Shown here piece after piece: positions 26,674-35,931 of a stretch of 64,000 nt of DNA (positions are counted from its first letter, which is position 1; every line of letters starts with the position of its first letter). The position numbers and the translations under genes are program-made. Origin of the DNA: Calothrix sp. NIES-2098 (lineage in GTDB: Bacteria; Cyanobacteriota; Cyanobacteriia; Cyanobacteriales; Nostocaceae); assembly GCA_002368175.1 (NCBI GenBank), contig AP018172.1, forward strand, positions 7,071,001-7,135,000. The letters run 5' to 3'. The notes beneath the pieces were generated by a model. It was not told the origin of the DNA, ran no database searches, and was given only the letters and a program-made list of their open reading frames with translations.

Positions 26674-27135
26674 TTAATAACGGGATTTTTTGGTTTTTAA
26701 CTTTTGCTTTTTACGCCGCCGTTCTGTAGAAGCAACAGCATGTTCAACTGGATAACCTACAACAGGGATTACCTGATATTTGCGTTCCTCTTCTAACTTT
26801 TTCAGTTCTGTGTAATCAACCCAGTGAATGCAATCTACGGGACAAGTATCTATTGCTTCTTGAATGACTTCTTCTGCGTCTCCATCCTGACGAACTACAC
26901 GCGATCGCCCATAATCTGGTTCAATGTAAAACGTATTACGAGCAACATGAGCGCAGTGCTTACAACCAATACAGGTGATTTCGTCAACATAAACACCCTT
27001 TTGCCGTAGCATTCCACCCAATTCCGGCTCTAAACCAGAGCGTTCTGGCGCATCCCGTAAAAAACCGCCTAATTCTGGTTCTAAACCGGAACGATTTTCT
27101 TCTTGTTCTTCCGGTGACGGCAGAAAATCAGCCAT
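26674..27135 (-). CDS. 4Fe-4S ferredoxin-like protein with duplicated N-terminal motif
   Basis: 153 residues. One iron-sulfur cluster site is clear: CIGCKHC with a distant CPVDC, giving four cysteines for a [4Fe-4S] cluster. The N-terminus has the peptide RSGLEPELGG twice, spaced 17 residues apart. The C-terminus is very basic (STERRRKKQKLKTKKSRY), which suggests contact with nucleic acid or an acidic partner. Its ATG overlaps the ycf35 stop by one base (TAATG), so translation is coupled. Homologues occur in plants and cyanobacteria. Electron partner unknown. Confidence 0.85.
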   Translation of the reverse strand: MADFLPSPEEQEENRSGLEPELGGFLRDAPERSGLEPELGGMLRQKGVYVDEITCIGCKHCAHVARNTFYIEPDYGRSRVVRQDGDAEEVIQEAIDTCPVDCIHWVDYTELKKLEEERKYQVIPVVGYPVEHAVASTERRRKKQKLKTKKSRY

Positions 27136-27521
27136 TACGCACTCCAGCGTTGTACTACCAGGCGAATCGAACCATCTTGTTGTTGTTGTTGTTCAGCAAC
27201 TTGAAAGCCAACACGAGAAGTTTCTTTCAAAACTGTTTGATAAGCATAGCGCTGAGTTACTTGGCGCAAAAATCCATCTACAGAAAGATTTTGTTGCCAG
27301 TATTGCAAGTCAGCCACCAATTCATATTCTTGGCCATTCCATCTAAAGCCGATATCATAGCCGTTTTCTTGCTCAATTGAGATTTCGGCGGGATGGGTTT
27401 TACCGCGATAGCCACGTACCTCACGCGGGCCAGGTTTCCAGTCTATACCCAATTCTGTTAAAGCATCTTTTAAAGAGTCGAGGTTACGGATTTGAGTTTT
27501 GATTTGGCTAAAATGTGACAT
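27135..27521 (-). CDS. ycf35: Ycf35 (DUF1257) protein
   Basis: 128 residues matching the plastid/cyanobacterial Ycf35 family: MSHFSQIKTQIRNLDSLKDA, LGIDWKPGPREVRGYRG and GFRWNGQEYELVADLQYW. Function is not established. It sits between a DUF2997 gene and a ferredoxin gene on the same strand, with one-base overlap to the ferredoxin. The tight linkage suggests the three act together, possibly in a redox or cofactor step; that is inference. A glutamine run (EQQQQQDG) lies near the C-terminus. Confidence 0.9.
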   Translation of the reverse strand: MSHFSQIKTQIRNLDSLKDALTELGIDWKPGPREVRGYRGKTHPAEISIEQENGYDIGFRWNGQEYELVADLQYWQQNLSVDGFLRQVTQRYAYQTVLKETSRVGFQVAEQQQQQDGSIRLVVQRWSA

Positions 27522-27560
27522 GGTGGTTGTGAATTAACGACACTAAACTATTTTGAACAA

Positions 27561-27770
27561 TTACCAATCACTCAAAGAGGTTTGCGTATTCGCCACACCG
27601 GATTGCTGCACCAAAGTGGCAAAGAATTCCGAGGTTGGCTCATGAGTAAGTACTAGTCCCAGCTGCGCTTCTATGGCTGCTGTGACTTCAGCACAAGAAG
27701 CACCCACAATGCCAGTGACTTTCTCTTGTACCCGACCATCTGGATAAATTATGAACTCTAATGTCTCCAT
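27561..27770 (-). CDS. DUF2997 family small protein
   Basis: 69 residues from the ATG at 27770 (a TTG 12 bases upstream is also open). METLEFIIYPDGRVQEKVTG and GASCAEVTAAIEAQLG match the DUF2997 family found next to ycf35 in cyanobacteria. It is the first gene of the DUF2997-ycf35-ferredoxin group. Function unknown. Confidence 0.85.
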   Translation of the reverse strand: METLEFIIYPDGRVQEKVTGIVGASCAEVTAAIEAQLGLVLTHEPTSEFFATLVQQSGVANTQTSLSDW

Positions 27771-28153
27771 GCTCTTGGCCAACCACGATAGTACGCTTAA
27801 ATTTTATTGCCTCAGCTGATGGCTAAATATATAGCCGTCGGAACATTTCACTTAGATACAAACTTGCCATTTGTTAACTAATGTTCCATCTCTCAAAATA
27901 TATATCTCAGAATTTTTACAAAAATTATTAAATTTGTAAGTCTACACATCGGTCATTAGTAAGTCTCTCGTAACCTAATAGATTAGTCAAGCTCAAAATG
28001 GGGTTGGCAAGGGAAGTGAGAAAAGCTCTAAACACAGGCATTAGCGGTAGTATAGCCAGCTAGTGTATTCACAAAACTATAAAATTTATTGAAAGTCTTT
28101 ATCATTACCATTTTGTTTATGCTAATTCTTTCTGGGGTTATTCAGCCATGCAA
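27771..28153. other. Intergenic stretch without a gene
   Basis: 383 bp upstream of the DUF2997 operon, AT-rich. No coding frame, RNA or terminator recognised. It should contain the operon promoter. Confidence 0.4.
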
Positions 28154-28339
28154 CTACTGACTTATACCACCAGATTCAAACAAAACTTTGATAACGCTGA
28201 TAATAGCTTGATGTATTGGAAAGCCAGCTATAAGTAGCACAGTTAAGCTGACTAAGCCTAAAACACCAATATCAATCACTGTAATTTGTATTGGGAAGAT
28301 AGATTTGTAACCAATCATCAAAGCAAAACCGATAACCAC
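28154..28339 (-). CDS. Possible small membrane protein (61 aa)
   Basis: A short frame from a GTG that is highly hydrophobic: two helices are likely (VIGFALMIGYKSIFPIQI and IGVLGLVSLTVLLIAGFPI). No family is recognised and no ribosome site is clear. The composition is more membrane-protein-like than chance would give, so I list it with low confidence. Confidence 0.35.
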   Translation of the reverse strand: MVIGFALMIGYKSIFPIQITVIDIGVLGLVSLTVLLIAGFPIHQAIISVIKVLFESGGISQ

Positions 28340-28607
28340 GGAGATCGAAAATCTGAATTCCTGAAACCAAGCAAATTGATGTGTGGAAGTTGATTCTTAA
28401 TCAAGTTTTGATTTTGCTTGCGACTCAAAAGCAGCGAAATCAGAGTCATAAGGAACAGGCATAACACTGTTGCGTTAACTCGAATTGCTAATAGTTTAAC
28501 TAGACTTTGGACGATAGCGATCGCGCACTATATCAATTAGTAAGGTGTTTGTTTGTCAGTGTAGGGTATGCGATCGCACTGATGCTCAACCCAAAAAAGC
28601 TGCATTT

Positions 28608-29159
28608 CTAATAATTGTTTTCAAACTCTGCTAAAGTCAGCACACCTCCATGCAAATGCTTACCACCTCGCCACATCGCTTTCTCCGCTGCTATATATAA
28701 AGCACCCAAATCCGTACCATGTGCTGGATAAAACGCAATTCCGCATGAAACTGTAAAAGAAGCCTGAATCGTCAAAAAACTTTTATCAGGCAATAAATAA
28801 AATCTTTCTAATGGGGGAACAGAAGAAAACTCCTGTTTGATTTGGTTCCAAACCTCTCTGGCGATGGAAACAACTTCAGCCATTTGTCGTTTACTGAGAA
28901 AAACGACAAACTCATCTCCGCCAGATCGGAAAACCTCTGCATCTTCTGGAATTACCCGCGCAATGAGATTAGCAAGCTGTTTAAGTTTTTCATCAGCTTC
29001 TTGAAAGCCGTAATGATAGTTAAAGTAGCCCAATCCATCAACATCTAGCAAAAGAAAGCCAAACTGCTCTTGTTCGCTTGCTAACTGTTCAAAATACTTT
29101 GGTAGCAAGCGAGAAGAGGGTAATCCTGTTAAGAGGTCATTCTGAGGAGTTTCCATCAC
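28608..29159 (-). CDS. Stand-alone GGDEF-domain protein (diguanylate cyclase-like)
   Basis: 183 residues, almost entirely one GGDEF domain. NDLLTGLPSSRLLPKYFEQL opens the domain, LLLDVDGLGYFNYHYG holds the metal-binding Asp, and FRSGGDEFVVFLS is the intact signature. The C-terminal VSCGIAFYPAHGTD and AEKAMWRGGKH follow the family pattern. No RxxD inhibitory site precedes GGDEF. There is no sensor or membrane region, so control would have to come from a partner or from expression. Synthesis of cyclic di-GMP is likely but not shown. Confidence 0.85.
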   Translation of the reverse strand: MMETPQNDLLTGLPSSRLLPKYFEQLASEQEQFGFLLLDVDGLGYFNYHYGFQEADEKLKQLANLIARVIPEDAEVFRSGGDEFVVFLSKRQMAEVVSIAREVWNQIKQEFSSVPPLERFYLLPDKSFLTIQASFTVSCGIAFYPAHGTDLGALYIAAEKAMWRGGKHLHGGVLTLAEFENNY

Positions 29160-29229
29160 CGATTAACTCTAACAACTTAAATTAAGCTTGGCGATCGCAG
29201 TTTGAAATTTTTTATGCTTTTACCATCGC

Positions 29230-29697
29230 TCACGGAGTCCACATCAAGAAACATCGATTACCTTTCTGCTCTGTGATGTCTGCACCTAAGCGATAATAAA
29301 AATTCAAACCGCGAATATTACGAACATCAGTGTTCCATGCAATATGAGTACAGTCATTTTGATTGGCGATTTTAGCAACATGGCTCATCAATGCGGCTCC
29401 GGCTCCTTGGCTTCTCATTTCTTCATCTACATATAAATCATCGAGCCAAATACTCGGTTGACCTGCAAATGATGAATACCTAAATCCATACAAAGCAAAT
29501 CCAATTTCGCATTCTGCAATCTCTGCAAACAAAACGTAAGAAAAAGGAATTTTGCCAAACAGTGTTTTGCGTATTTTGGCTTCCGATACTTGTAACTCAC
29601 CAGAGAAAGCGCCTATATTGCGATCGAATTCTGCCTTCTTCTTGATGAACGAGAAAATCAGCGATACATCATCAGGGATAGCTGGTCTGACTCTCAT
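29230..29697 (-). CDS. GNAT family N-acetyltransferase
   Basis: 155 residues, one GNAT domain. RPAIPDDVSLIFSFIKKKAE opens it. The acetyl-CoA site is LYVDEEMRSQGAGAALMSHV (motif A, Q/RxxGxG/A), and WNTDVRNIRGLNFYYRLGA is motif B. It resembles diamine/spermidine or amino-acid acetyltransferases of the SSAT-like group, but the substrate cannot be fixed. The gene is single. Confidence 0.85.
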   Translation of the reverse strand: MRVRPAIPDDVSLIFSFIKKKAEFDRNIGAFSGELQVSEAKIRKTLFGKIPFSYVLFAEIAECEIGFALYGFRYSSFAGQPSIWLDDLYVDEEMRSQGAGAALMSHVAKIANQNDCTHIAWNTDVRNIRGLNFYYRLGADITEQKGNRCFLMWTP

Positions 29698-29766
29698 CGA
29701 TTAACTTTCAGGCTTTTGAGGATTATTCCTTTCACAGTTTAACTCGATAGCGATCGCGCTACTGAT

Positions 29767-30045
29767 TTATTTATTGTATTCAGGTTTAATGATATCCTTC
29801 CATTTCTCGACTCGCTGCTGCATCAGTGATGACTCATTAGGAGTTACTTCCAGAATTCCAGAAATGAAAGCTTCTTCTCCAAACTGTTGATAGTCATCAA
29901 TAAACTGTTGGTGTCTGCTGCGACCAAAAGAACCTCTTTGAAGTTCTCGCTTGTTTGCTTCAAAACGGTACTCAAGATCTTCACTATAGCCTATATACCT
30001 ACGTCCATTGACTTTATTAGTCATTATGTATACGCCACTTGTCAT
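29767..30045 (-). CDS. GIY-YIG domain nuclease-like protein
   Basis: 92 residues. GVYIMTNKVNGRRYIGYS is the GIY-YIG signature in the GVY-YIG form, with the catalytic Arg expected about ten residues on (EDLEYRFEANKRELQRG) and a Glu in FGEEAFISGILE. It may be a free-standing homing-type or repair-like nuclease; no intron or intein partner is adjacent. Start ATG at 30045. Confidence 0.8.
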   Translation of the reverse strand: MTSGVYIMTNKVNGRRYIGYSEDLEYRFEANKRELQRGSFGRSRHQQFIDDYQQFGEEAFISGILEVTPNESSLMQQRVEKWKDIIKPEYNK

Positions 30046-30202
30046 CGCTAAATCCTATAAATATTAAATATCATCATTATAAGTGCTGTAAAAAATTTAT
30101 CTCAACTGTAATTATCGGGAGGTAATTACTCCTATTGTTTTGTGATGCGATGGCTAGCGCAATTACCTTATCGGTAGTCTCAGTGTACCGACATACTTAA
30201 AG

Positions 30203-30234
30203 ACCACAGATATTCATTTATGTTTATCTGTGGT
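30203..30234. terminator. Hairpin downstream of the TspO-like gene
   Basis: ACCACAGATA pairs perfectly with TATCTGTGGT (10 bp, 12-base loop). A T-rich stretch follows on the plus strand (TTGATCTTTTTT) and a shorter one (CTTTAAG) on the minus strand. It lies between convergent ends and probably stops the TspO-like transcript from the right. Confidence 0.5.
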
Positions 30235-30291
30235 TTGATCTTTTTTCAGCGGTTGAGCTTAATACACCGTTTTCAAGGTAGTAGCACGCTA

Positions 30292-30765
30292 CTAAGCATC
30301 TTCAGGATTTAGATGTCTTAACTCGTCAGTAGTGTATGTCCCGATAGGACTCCAAACTAAATAAGGAACAAGTAATAGCGCTGCTACCCAAGAAATTGGT
30401 AAAACGCAAATTGCCAAAACCACACTTAAAATTAGACCGCCTAACCCAATCCTTTCCCCTACTTCCAGACTCCGTAACCTCAACATTAGCGGAATGTAAG
30501 CTACGGTGATAATTTCTAATAACAGGTACAAACCCATTAGCAGCCAAGTAATTCCACTTCCGGGATTTTTTTGCCAGATGATATTAGCTGAAGCTGCACC
30601 GCAAACAAAAATTACAGTCCAAATTAGCGGTATTAGTGGCTCAAAAATTAGCCATTGGGGACGACTTAACAGTGCAAACCATTTGACATCATGGGGTGTG
30701 ATCAAGAAACTACCAAGTGCAATGAAGAATGTGACAGCCCCAATTACTATCCAAGATTCAACCAT
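30292..30765 (-). CDS. TspO/MBR-family membrane protein
   Basis: 157 residues from the ATG at 30765, chosen because AGAGGTG lies 8 bases upstream. Five membrane helices are expected. Family marks are LSRPQWLIFEPLIPLIWTVI in helix 1-2 and the C-terminal LLLVPYLVWSPIGTYTTDEL. TspO proteins bind porphyrins and other tetrapyrroles and influence stress responses; this copy is divergent, so ligand specificity is uncertain. Confidence 0.75.
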   Translation of the reverse strand: MVESWIVIGAVTFFIALGSFLITPHDVKWFALLSRPQWLIFEPLIPLIWTVIFVCGAASANIIWQKNPGSGITWLLMGLYLLLEIITVAYIPLMLRLRSLEVGERIGLGGLILSVVLAICVLPISWVAALLLVPYLVWSPIGTYTTDELRHLNPEDA

Positions 30766-30962
30766 GCTGTTCACCTCTACTTGTAAATTTTGACAAGCCA
30801 TACATACACTGCAAGTTTGGCAATTGCAGGCAGAGGTTAAATCAGTCGTGGGTGAGAATCTTCACCTCTATATTTAGGGATGGTTGGTAACGTGATTTAA
30901 TTGTTACGAATTTTGGAATAGTATGGCGATCGCGGCTATTAATCCAAAATATAAAATTGGTC

Positions 30963-32246
30963 TCACTCTTGTGCCCCAGCTTTTTGCAGACTCCGCACTA
31001 TATTTCTAAATCCATTAAATTCGGCAATCATCAAAGCAGTATAACCGCCGCGATTTTTCAAATTTACATCAGCACCAGCTTCGAGTAATGCTTGTACTGA
31101 ATCATGGAAACCGCCTGAGGCAGCCCACATCAAGGCTGTTGCTCCGGCTGAGTCTTGAAAATTCACATCAGCCCCTTTAGCTAGTAGTAGCCGCAAAACC
31201 GCTGGGCGATTGCGTTGTGCTGCTTTAAGCAAGGCTGTTTTTCCATCTTCTGCTGGAATGTTGGGATCGGCACCATAATTTAGCAATACTTTCACTGTCT
31301 GGCTGTGCCCTTGGGATGCAGCTAGAGTTAAAGGTATCTCTCCGAGATTTTTGTCTTGAATATCTCCGCCGTGCTGTACTAATACCTCGACAATTTGGCT
31401 ATGTCCTTGCAAAGCTGCTAAAAGCATGGGTGTATCGCCCAGGTGATTTCTAATTTGCACATTTGCGCCTCGGTTAAGTAAGGCTTGCACTATATCTAAG
31501 TAGCCTTCCACAGCAGCAAGGTGTAGGGCAGTTTCACCATCACTATCTTGATGATTAATATCAATGTCTCTATCCAGTAAAGCTGCGACAATTTCACTAT
31601 TTCCTGCGGCTACTGCTGCTGATAGTGCAATTCCACCATCCCGATCTTCTACATTTACATCAACCCCAGCGGCTAATAGTGTGTTCACAACTGTTAGATG
31701 TCCCAAGTCTACCGCTATTATTAACAGCGTCTCTCCTTCTTCATCTTGGATATTGACATCTGCACCACTTTGGATGAATGCTTCTACAACTGCTGCGTGT
31801 CCGTGCTTCACTGCTAGCTTTAAAGCTGTGTCATCATCTTTATCTGTAACGTTAACCTGGGCACCAGCAGCCAGTAAGACTTTGACTACATCTACATAAC
31901 CTTTGAGCGCGGCTGCCATTAATGCTGTACTGCCATCTTCATTAATAGCATTAACATCTGCGCCTCTAGATACTAAAAGCTTGACGATATCTAGTTGATT
32001 GGCGCTAGCTGCCAGCATCAAAGCCGTCAAATGGTAACGTTTTCTGGGTAGGTTAATATCTGCCCCAGCATCTAGGAGCGATCGCACAATTTCGGTGTAG
32101 CCTAAATTAGCTGCAAACATTAATGGTGTTGTACCATCGCGATCGCATACGTCCACCTTAGCACCAGCAGCCAGTAGTGTCCCTAGCCGCTTGATATCGC
32201 CGCTTTTAGCCGCTGCAAGCAGCAACATATCCTTGTTTTCAGTCAT
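30963..32246 (-). CDS. Ankyrin-repeat protein
   Basis: 427 residues from the ATG at 32246 (a GTG 15 bases upstream is possible). The whole protein is about 12 ankyrin repeats of 33 residues, such as DGTTPLMFAANLGYTEIVRS and DGETALHLAAVEGYLDIVQA, without a signal peptide or other domain. Such arrays bind other proteins; the partner is unknown. Repeat units are well preserved, with no frame break. Confidence 0.95.
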   Translation of the reverse strand: MTENKDMLLLAAAKSGDIKRLGTLLAAGAKVDVCDRDGTTPLMFAANLGYTEIVRSLLDAGADINLPRKRYHLTALMLAASANQLDIVKLLVSRGADVNAINEDGSTALMAAALKGYVDVVKVLLAAGAQVNVTDKDDDTALKLAVKHGHAAVVEAFIQSGADVNIQDEEGETLLIIAVDLGHLTVVNTLLAAGVDVNVEDRDGGIALSAAVAAGNSEIVAALLDRDIDINHQDSDGETALHLAAVEGYLDIVQALLNRGANVQIRNHLGDTPMLLAALQGHSQIVEVLVQHGGDIQDKNLGEIPLTLAASQGHSQTVKVLLNYGADPNIPAEDGKTALLKAAQRNRPAVLRLLLAKGADVNFQDSAGATALMWAASGGFHDSVQALLEAGADVNLKNRGGYTALMIAEFNGFRNIVRSLQKAGAQE

Positions 32247-32447
32247 GGAGAAATCCCGCACAGGCGGTTTTTGTTGATCTAGCCTCAGAATTTAGTCTGA
32301 AATTGTTTATCCACTTTTGCAAGAGGTGTGAGCCAAGAAATAGCAGGTTAGGGGAAAGTAACATTCTCTTTCCATCCTTTGCTACCAATACAGAGAAATA
32401 GAGTTATGCTAATTTTTATGAAGATTTAATAATCGGGCGACTAGACG

Positions 32448-32918
32448 ATGAATTTAGAACTTTCTCCATCAGTGAAGTATTGGCTGAACTTCTTTCACCC
32501 ACTAATCATGTGGCTATTATTTGTAGTCTCGATTTATGCTGCTTACTTAGGGCTACAAGTACAGCGTACTAGAAATGCTCAAGGTGAAGAGAAAAAAGAA
32601 TTGATTAAAGGTAGATATAACATTAGACATTACCAAATTGGCTCGATACTCTTAGCTCTGATGGTAGCAGGTGCGATCGGCGGGATGGCTGTCACCTATA
32701 TCAATAATGGGAAATTGTTTGTTGGCCCTCACTTGCTAGCAGGTCTGGGAATGACTGCTCTGATTGCTTTTTCCGCAGCCTTGTCTCCTTATATGCAAAA
32801 GGGAGCAAACTGGGCACGGATGACTCATATTTTATTAAATTTCACGCTTTTAGGGCTTTTTGCTTGGCAAGCAGTCACAGGCGTACAAATTGTTCAAAGA
32901 ATTCTTACAAATGCGTAG
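32448..32918 (+). CDS. DUF4079 membrane protein (cytochrome b561-like shape)
   Basis: 156 residues with four membrane helices (about 15-33, 63-83, 93-112, 123-145). Conserved-looking His residues occur at helix ends (FFHPLIMW, YNIRHYQIGS, VGPHLLAGLG, ARMTHILLNF), a pattern compatible with haem binding. It matches the DUF4079 family found in cyanobacteria and plastids. Function not established. Short GTCATT/TGACTT-type repeats fill the gap after its stop. Confidence 0.8.
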   Translation: MNLELSPSVKYWLNFFHPLIMWLLFVVSIYAAYLGLQVQRTRNAQGEEKKELIKGRYNIRHYQIGSILLALMVAGAIGGMAVTYINNGKLFVGPHLLAGLGMTALIAFSAALSPYMQKGANWARMTHILLNFTLLGLFAWQAVTGVQIVQRILTNA

Positions 32919-32999
32919 TCATTAGTCATTTGTCATTGGTCAAGGGTTATTAGTCATTGTGACTTTTAACTCTTGACTTTGGACTTTTGACTCTTGACT
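32919..32999. repeat. Short degenerate repeats (GTCATT / TGACTTTTGACTC type)
   Basis: An 80-bp gap made mainly of variants of AGTCATT and TTGACTTT. The same repeat class occurs at 17795-17815, 48574-48620 and 59875-59895, and inside cobB at 58590-58651. Such repeats are common between genes in Nostocales. Confidence 0.7.
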
Positions 33000-33680
33000 T
33001 TAGCGCTTTTTCTTAGAAACGGGAGAAAACGGTATTCCTAAAGATTGATGAAAATCTTCTTGCACTTTGCGAGTTAAGCGGCGAGAGACTTGACGGACGA
33101 TTTGATTAAGTAAGCGATCGCCTGTAGATTGAATTAAAGACTTAGGCAAACGCTGAATAAACCGCGGAAAGTGAAGTTCAACTACTAAATCCAATTCCCA
33201 TTCTACTCGTGTCACCTCCGCCACATTACTTGTAGCATCGGCTTGATTTTCTACCAGCTGTAGTGATGCCCGGTAATCCACATCATAACCAGGCGAACAG
33301 TAATCAGGAATTGGGATAGTACGAATACGGTAGATACCTTCCTCTGCTGGTAACAATTCCAAACCAATTTTCGGCTCAACTTCATAACCAAAAGAGCCAA
33401 AACGACCAATTATTAAAGCGTAGCCATTTTCTCCCAGTGGTTGCACCTTCATTGGTTCAGCGCAGCGCGAAAACCATGAGTTGTGAGTATTAAGATACTC
33501 AGCAACCGCTGCTGCTGGTGCATACATTTCCATATAATCGCTGTAGCGACCATAAAATTTGGTAGGCGTTGCTATAGGTACTCCTGCAAGTGCGTCCTCA
33601 GCTTCTGTGAGGCTAGACGCCACAGGTAAAACTGTTTCTTTTATTTCTAAAGATTGATATTCGCCGTTTCTTGAAAGCAT
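33000..33680 (-). CDS. DUF1997 family protein
   Basis: 226 residues, soluble. ATPTKFYGRYSDYMEMYAPA, MKVQPLGENGYALIIGRFGS and YEVEPKIGLELLPAE match DUF1997, a family of cyanobacteria and chloroplasts with a lipid-binding (START-like) shape. The C-terminus is basic (RRLTRKVQEDFHQS, SKKKR). No catalytic residues are known. The gene is single, with the convergent DUF4079 gene on its left. Confidence 0.8.
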   Translation of the reverse strand: MLSRNGEYQSLEIKETVLPVASSLTEAEDALAGVPIATPTKFYGRYSDYMEMYAPAAAVAEYLNTHNSWFSRCAEPMKVQPLGENGYALIIGRFGSFGYEVEPKIGLELLPAEEGIYRIRTIPIPDYCSPGYDVDYRASLQLVENQADATSNVAEVTRVEWELDLVVELHFPRFIQRLPKSLIQSTGDRLLNQIVRQVSRRLTRKVQEDFHQSLGIPFSPVSKKKR

Positions 33681-33858
33681 AAATGCGTTCCTGCATCCTT
33701 TGGCGTTGGTCTATATTAATCGTTCCCAGCTTACGCGGGCCATTTCGCACTCAGATATCATTTTGACCGAATCCTCATGAATCTGTCATGCACTTCGTAG
33801 AATCACTACAATAAAGAACTGAACGATCGCATATTAGTTTCCCAGGATAGCGTTTCTC

Positions 33859-34518
33859 ATGAAAGCATTTGTAGCAGGGGCAACAGGTGAAACAGGTCGC
33901 CGGATTGTACAAGAACTAATAGCACGCAACATTCCCGTCCGTGCTTTAGTCAGGGATACTGAGAAAGCTAGGGGGATATTGCCTCCTGAGGCTGAGTTAG
34001 TAGTGGGCGATGTGTTGAATCCCCAAACCCTGACGGCTGCTTTAGGAGATAGTACAGTCCTACTGTGTGCCACTGGAGCAAAGCCCAGCTTTGACCCTAC
34101 TGGGCCCTATAAGGTGGATTTTGAAGGTACTAAAAACTTAGTAGATGCTGCTAAAGCGAAGGGAATAGAGCATTTTGTCTTTGTTTCTTCTTTATGTACT
34201 TCCCAGTTATTCCATCCACTAAACTTGTTCTGGCTGATTTTGGTTTGGAAGAAACAAGCTGAGGAGTATCTCCAAAAAAGCGGTCTGACCTATACAATTG
34301 TGCGACCAGGTGGGTTGAAAAATGAAGATAACTCCGACTCGATAGTGATGCAGGGCGCTGATACGTTGTTTGATGGTAGCATTCCTCGGCAAAAAGTTGC
34401 CCAAGTGTGTGTAGAGGCTCTATTTGAACCAGCCGCACGCAATAAAGTTACCGAGATTGTCGCTAAACCAGAGGCTACCTCTAAAAGCTTTGGTGAGTTA
34501 TTTGCTAACGTTGCTTGA
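33859..34518 (+). CDS. Atypical SDR NAD(P)-binding protein
   Basis: 219 residues. The nucleotide-binding glycine motif is GATGETGRR at residues 7-15 and VSSLCTS replaces the usual YxxxK active site, as in atypical short-chain dehydrogenases (SDR_a5 group, related to plastid Tic62 and NAD-binding oxidoreductases). The Arg of VRD at 31-33 suggests NADP preference. Substrate unknown. No operon partner. Confidence 0.88.
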   Translation: MKAFVAGATGETGRRIVQELIARNIPVRALVRDTEKARGILPPEAELVVGDVLNPQTLTAALGDSTVLLCATGAKPSFDPTGPYKVDFEGTKNLVDAAKAKGIEHFVFVSSLCTSQLFHPLNLFWLILVWKKQAEEYLQKSGLTYTIVRPGGLKNEDNSDSIVMQGADTLFDGSIPRQKVAQVCVEALFEPAARNKVTEIVAKPEATSKSFGELFANVA

Positions 34519-34706
34519 TTAATATAGTGCTGAGTCTTGAGTTAACATGGATGGGTTTAACCTGTCTGGACAAAATTCGAGCATTTCGAGAAATTTGTGG
34601 GTTGTCAAGTTAACACAAGACTCAGTACTATTGCGGTAAATATTGCCGAAATGATGGCATCGACTATTGTTGTTAGCTAAAAGAGCGAATATTAAGGAGT
34701 TAAACT

Positions 34707-35507
34707 CTGAAAGGCTTTAAATTTAAAGGCGTAGAAAAACTGATTGGCCCGATAGCTGCGCTTCTCGGCTTTGTCTGCCTATTGCAATGGTATATCAATG
34801 GAGATTTGCGATCGCCCGGCGATCCCGTCTTTGAAGTACAACAGCCACCTTTAGTTATGAAAGGTGGCGATCCTTATCTACGTGCTTTAATGCGAACTAT
34901 CTCCGCCAGCGAAGCCAACAGCAAACGCCCCTATTCTCTGCTTTATGGTGGTCAGCAGGTGCGTGACCTCAGCCGTCATCCGGAGATATGTGTCGCCATT
35001 GTCACTGGCCCCAATACAGGTAATTGTTCTACTGCTGCTGGTAGATATCAAATTATTAATACCACTTGGTATCAAATCGCTCCGCGCTACCATCCAAAAC
35101 CAATGCAAATTATGTTTTGGACTGCTTATAGTTTTGAAGCTGAGTATCAAGATGTGGTAGTTTACCGTTGGTTGAGCGACTCCAAATTTTGGGGAATTGA
35201 TATTGCTCAACAGTTGCAACAAGGGAAGTTAAACGATGTTTTGCGGCGGTTATCACCTACTTGGACAAGTCTAGGCTACGGCATAGAAACGAATTCTATT
35301 AGTAGCTCTTTACCCAAAATTTATCAGAAAATGTTGAAAGAGGAATTAAAAGCAGTTAATCAATCACCTTCAGCAAATTTCCGACCAACTCCAACCCCAA
35401 GCTTAACTCCTAGACCGATACAAATCTCTCCTAACAATAAAAATACAACTATTCCTCCTCATCGAGGTAGTAGTGGAGCCTTAGAACTGAGATTAAATAA
35501 CCTTTAG
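34707..35507 (+). CDS. Lysozyme/endolysin-like glycoside hydrolase, membrane-anchored
   Basis: The catalytic-type region LMRTISASEANSKRPYSLLY, followed by LSRHPEI and STAAGRYQIINTTWY, matches lambda-endolysin-like lysozymes, with the expected acidic residue being Glu in SASEA. A Pro/Thr-rich tail ends the protein. No ATG or GTG fits. I start at CTG 34707, which has AGGAG 7 bases upstream and opens a membrane anchor (LIGPIAALLGFVCLLQW). A TTG at 34782 would cut that helix. It may remodel peptidoglycan from the periplasmic face. Confidence 0.7.
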   Translation: MKGFKFKGVEKLIGPIAALLGFVCLLQWYINGDLRSPGDPVFEVQQPPLVMKGGDPYLRALMRTISASEANSKRPYSLLYGGQQVRDLSRHPEICVAIVTGPNTGNCSTAAGRYQIINTTWYQIAPRYHPKPMQIMFWTAYSFEAEYQDVVVYRWLSDSKFWGIDIAQQLQQGKLNDVLRRLSPTWTSLGYGIETNSISSSLPKIYQKMLKEELKAVNQSPSANFRPTPTPSLTPRPIQISPNNKNTTIPPHRGSSGALELRLNNL

Positions 35508-35931
35508 TATTAGACAATTTTAGATTTGGAAGCCACTGCGTTACTGAAACTACATCCAATGGCAAAGACTGTAATTTTTTTGCAGTCGAATGTGTAGAAC
35601 AGTCGCTTGGCGATGATTGGCTTTCTAGCCTACTTTGGGATCTTAACGGCTACAACGTACTGCGAGACGTACTCAACCTGATTTATAACACCTCTCGATA
35701 ATTAACTGGTGCAAATACCAAACTCAGCAGTGCGATCGCATAACTTAGAGCAAGGACGCAGTTGTATGTGTAATACTATTTAGATTGGTCTTAACATTTC
35801 TAAATGTATTGACATTTTCCTGCTTTCTCTAGAAAACACCAATTGCTACCCAGGTTTTTTTATTAGTGGTTGGTGATTTTACCATGAGTACGTAGTGGTA
35901 AAAATCACTTAAATGTTGTATGGAGTAACAA
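35508..35931. other. Intergenic stretch upstream of crtW
   Basis: 424 bp. A frame of about 65 codons on the plus strand ending near 35703 (with LGDDWLSSLLWDLNGYNVLR) looks somewhat protein-like but has no start codon, so I do not call it. The last 100 bp should contain the crtW promoter. No terminator with a T run was recognised. Confidence 0.4.
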
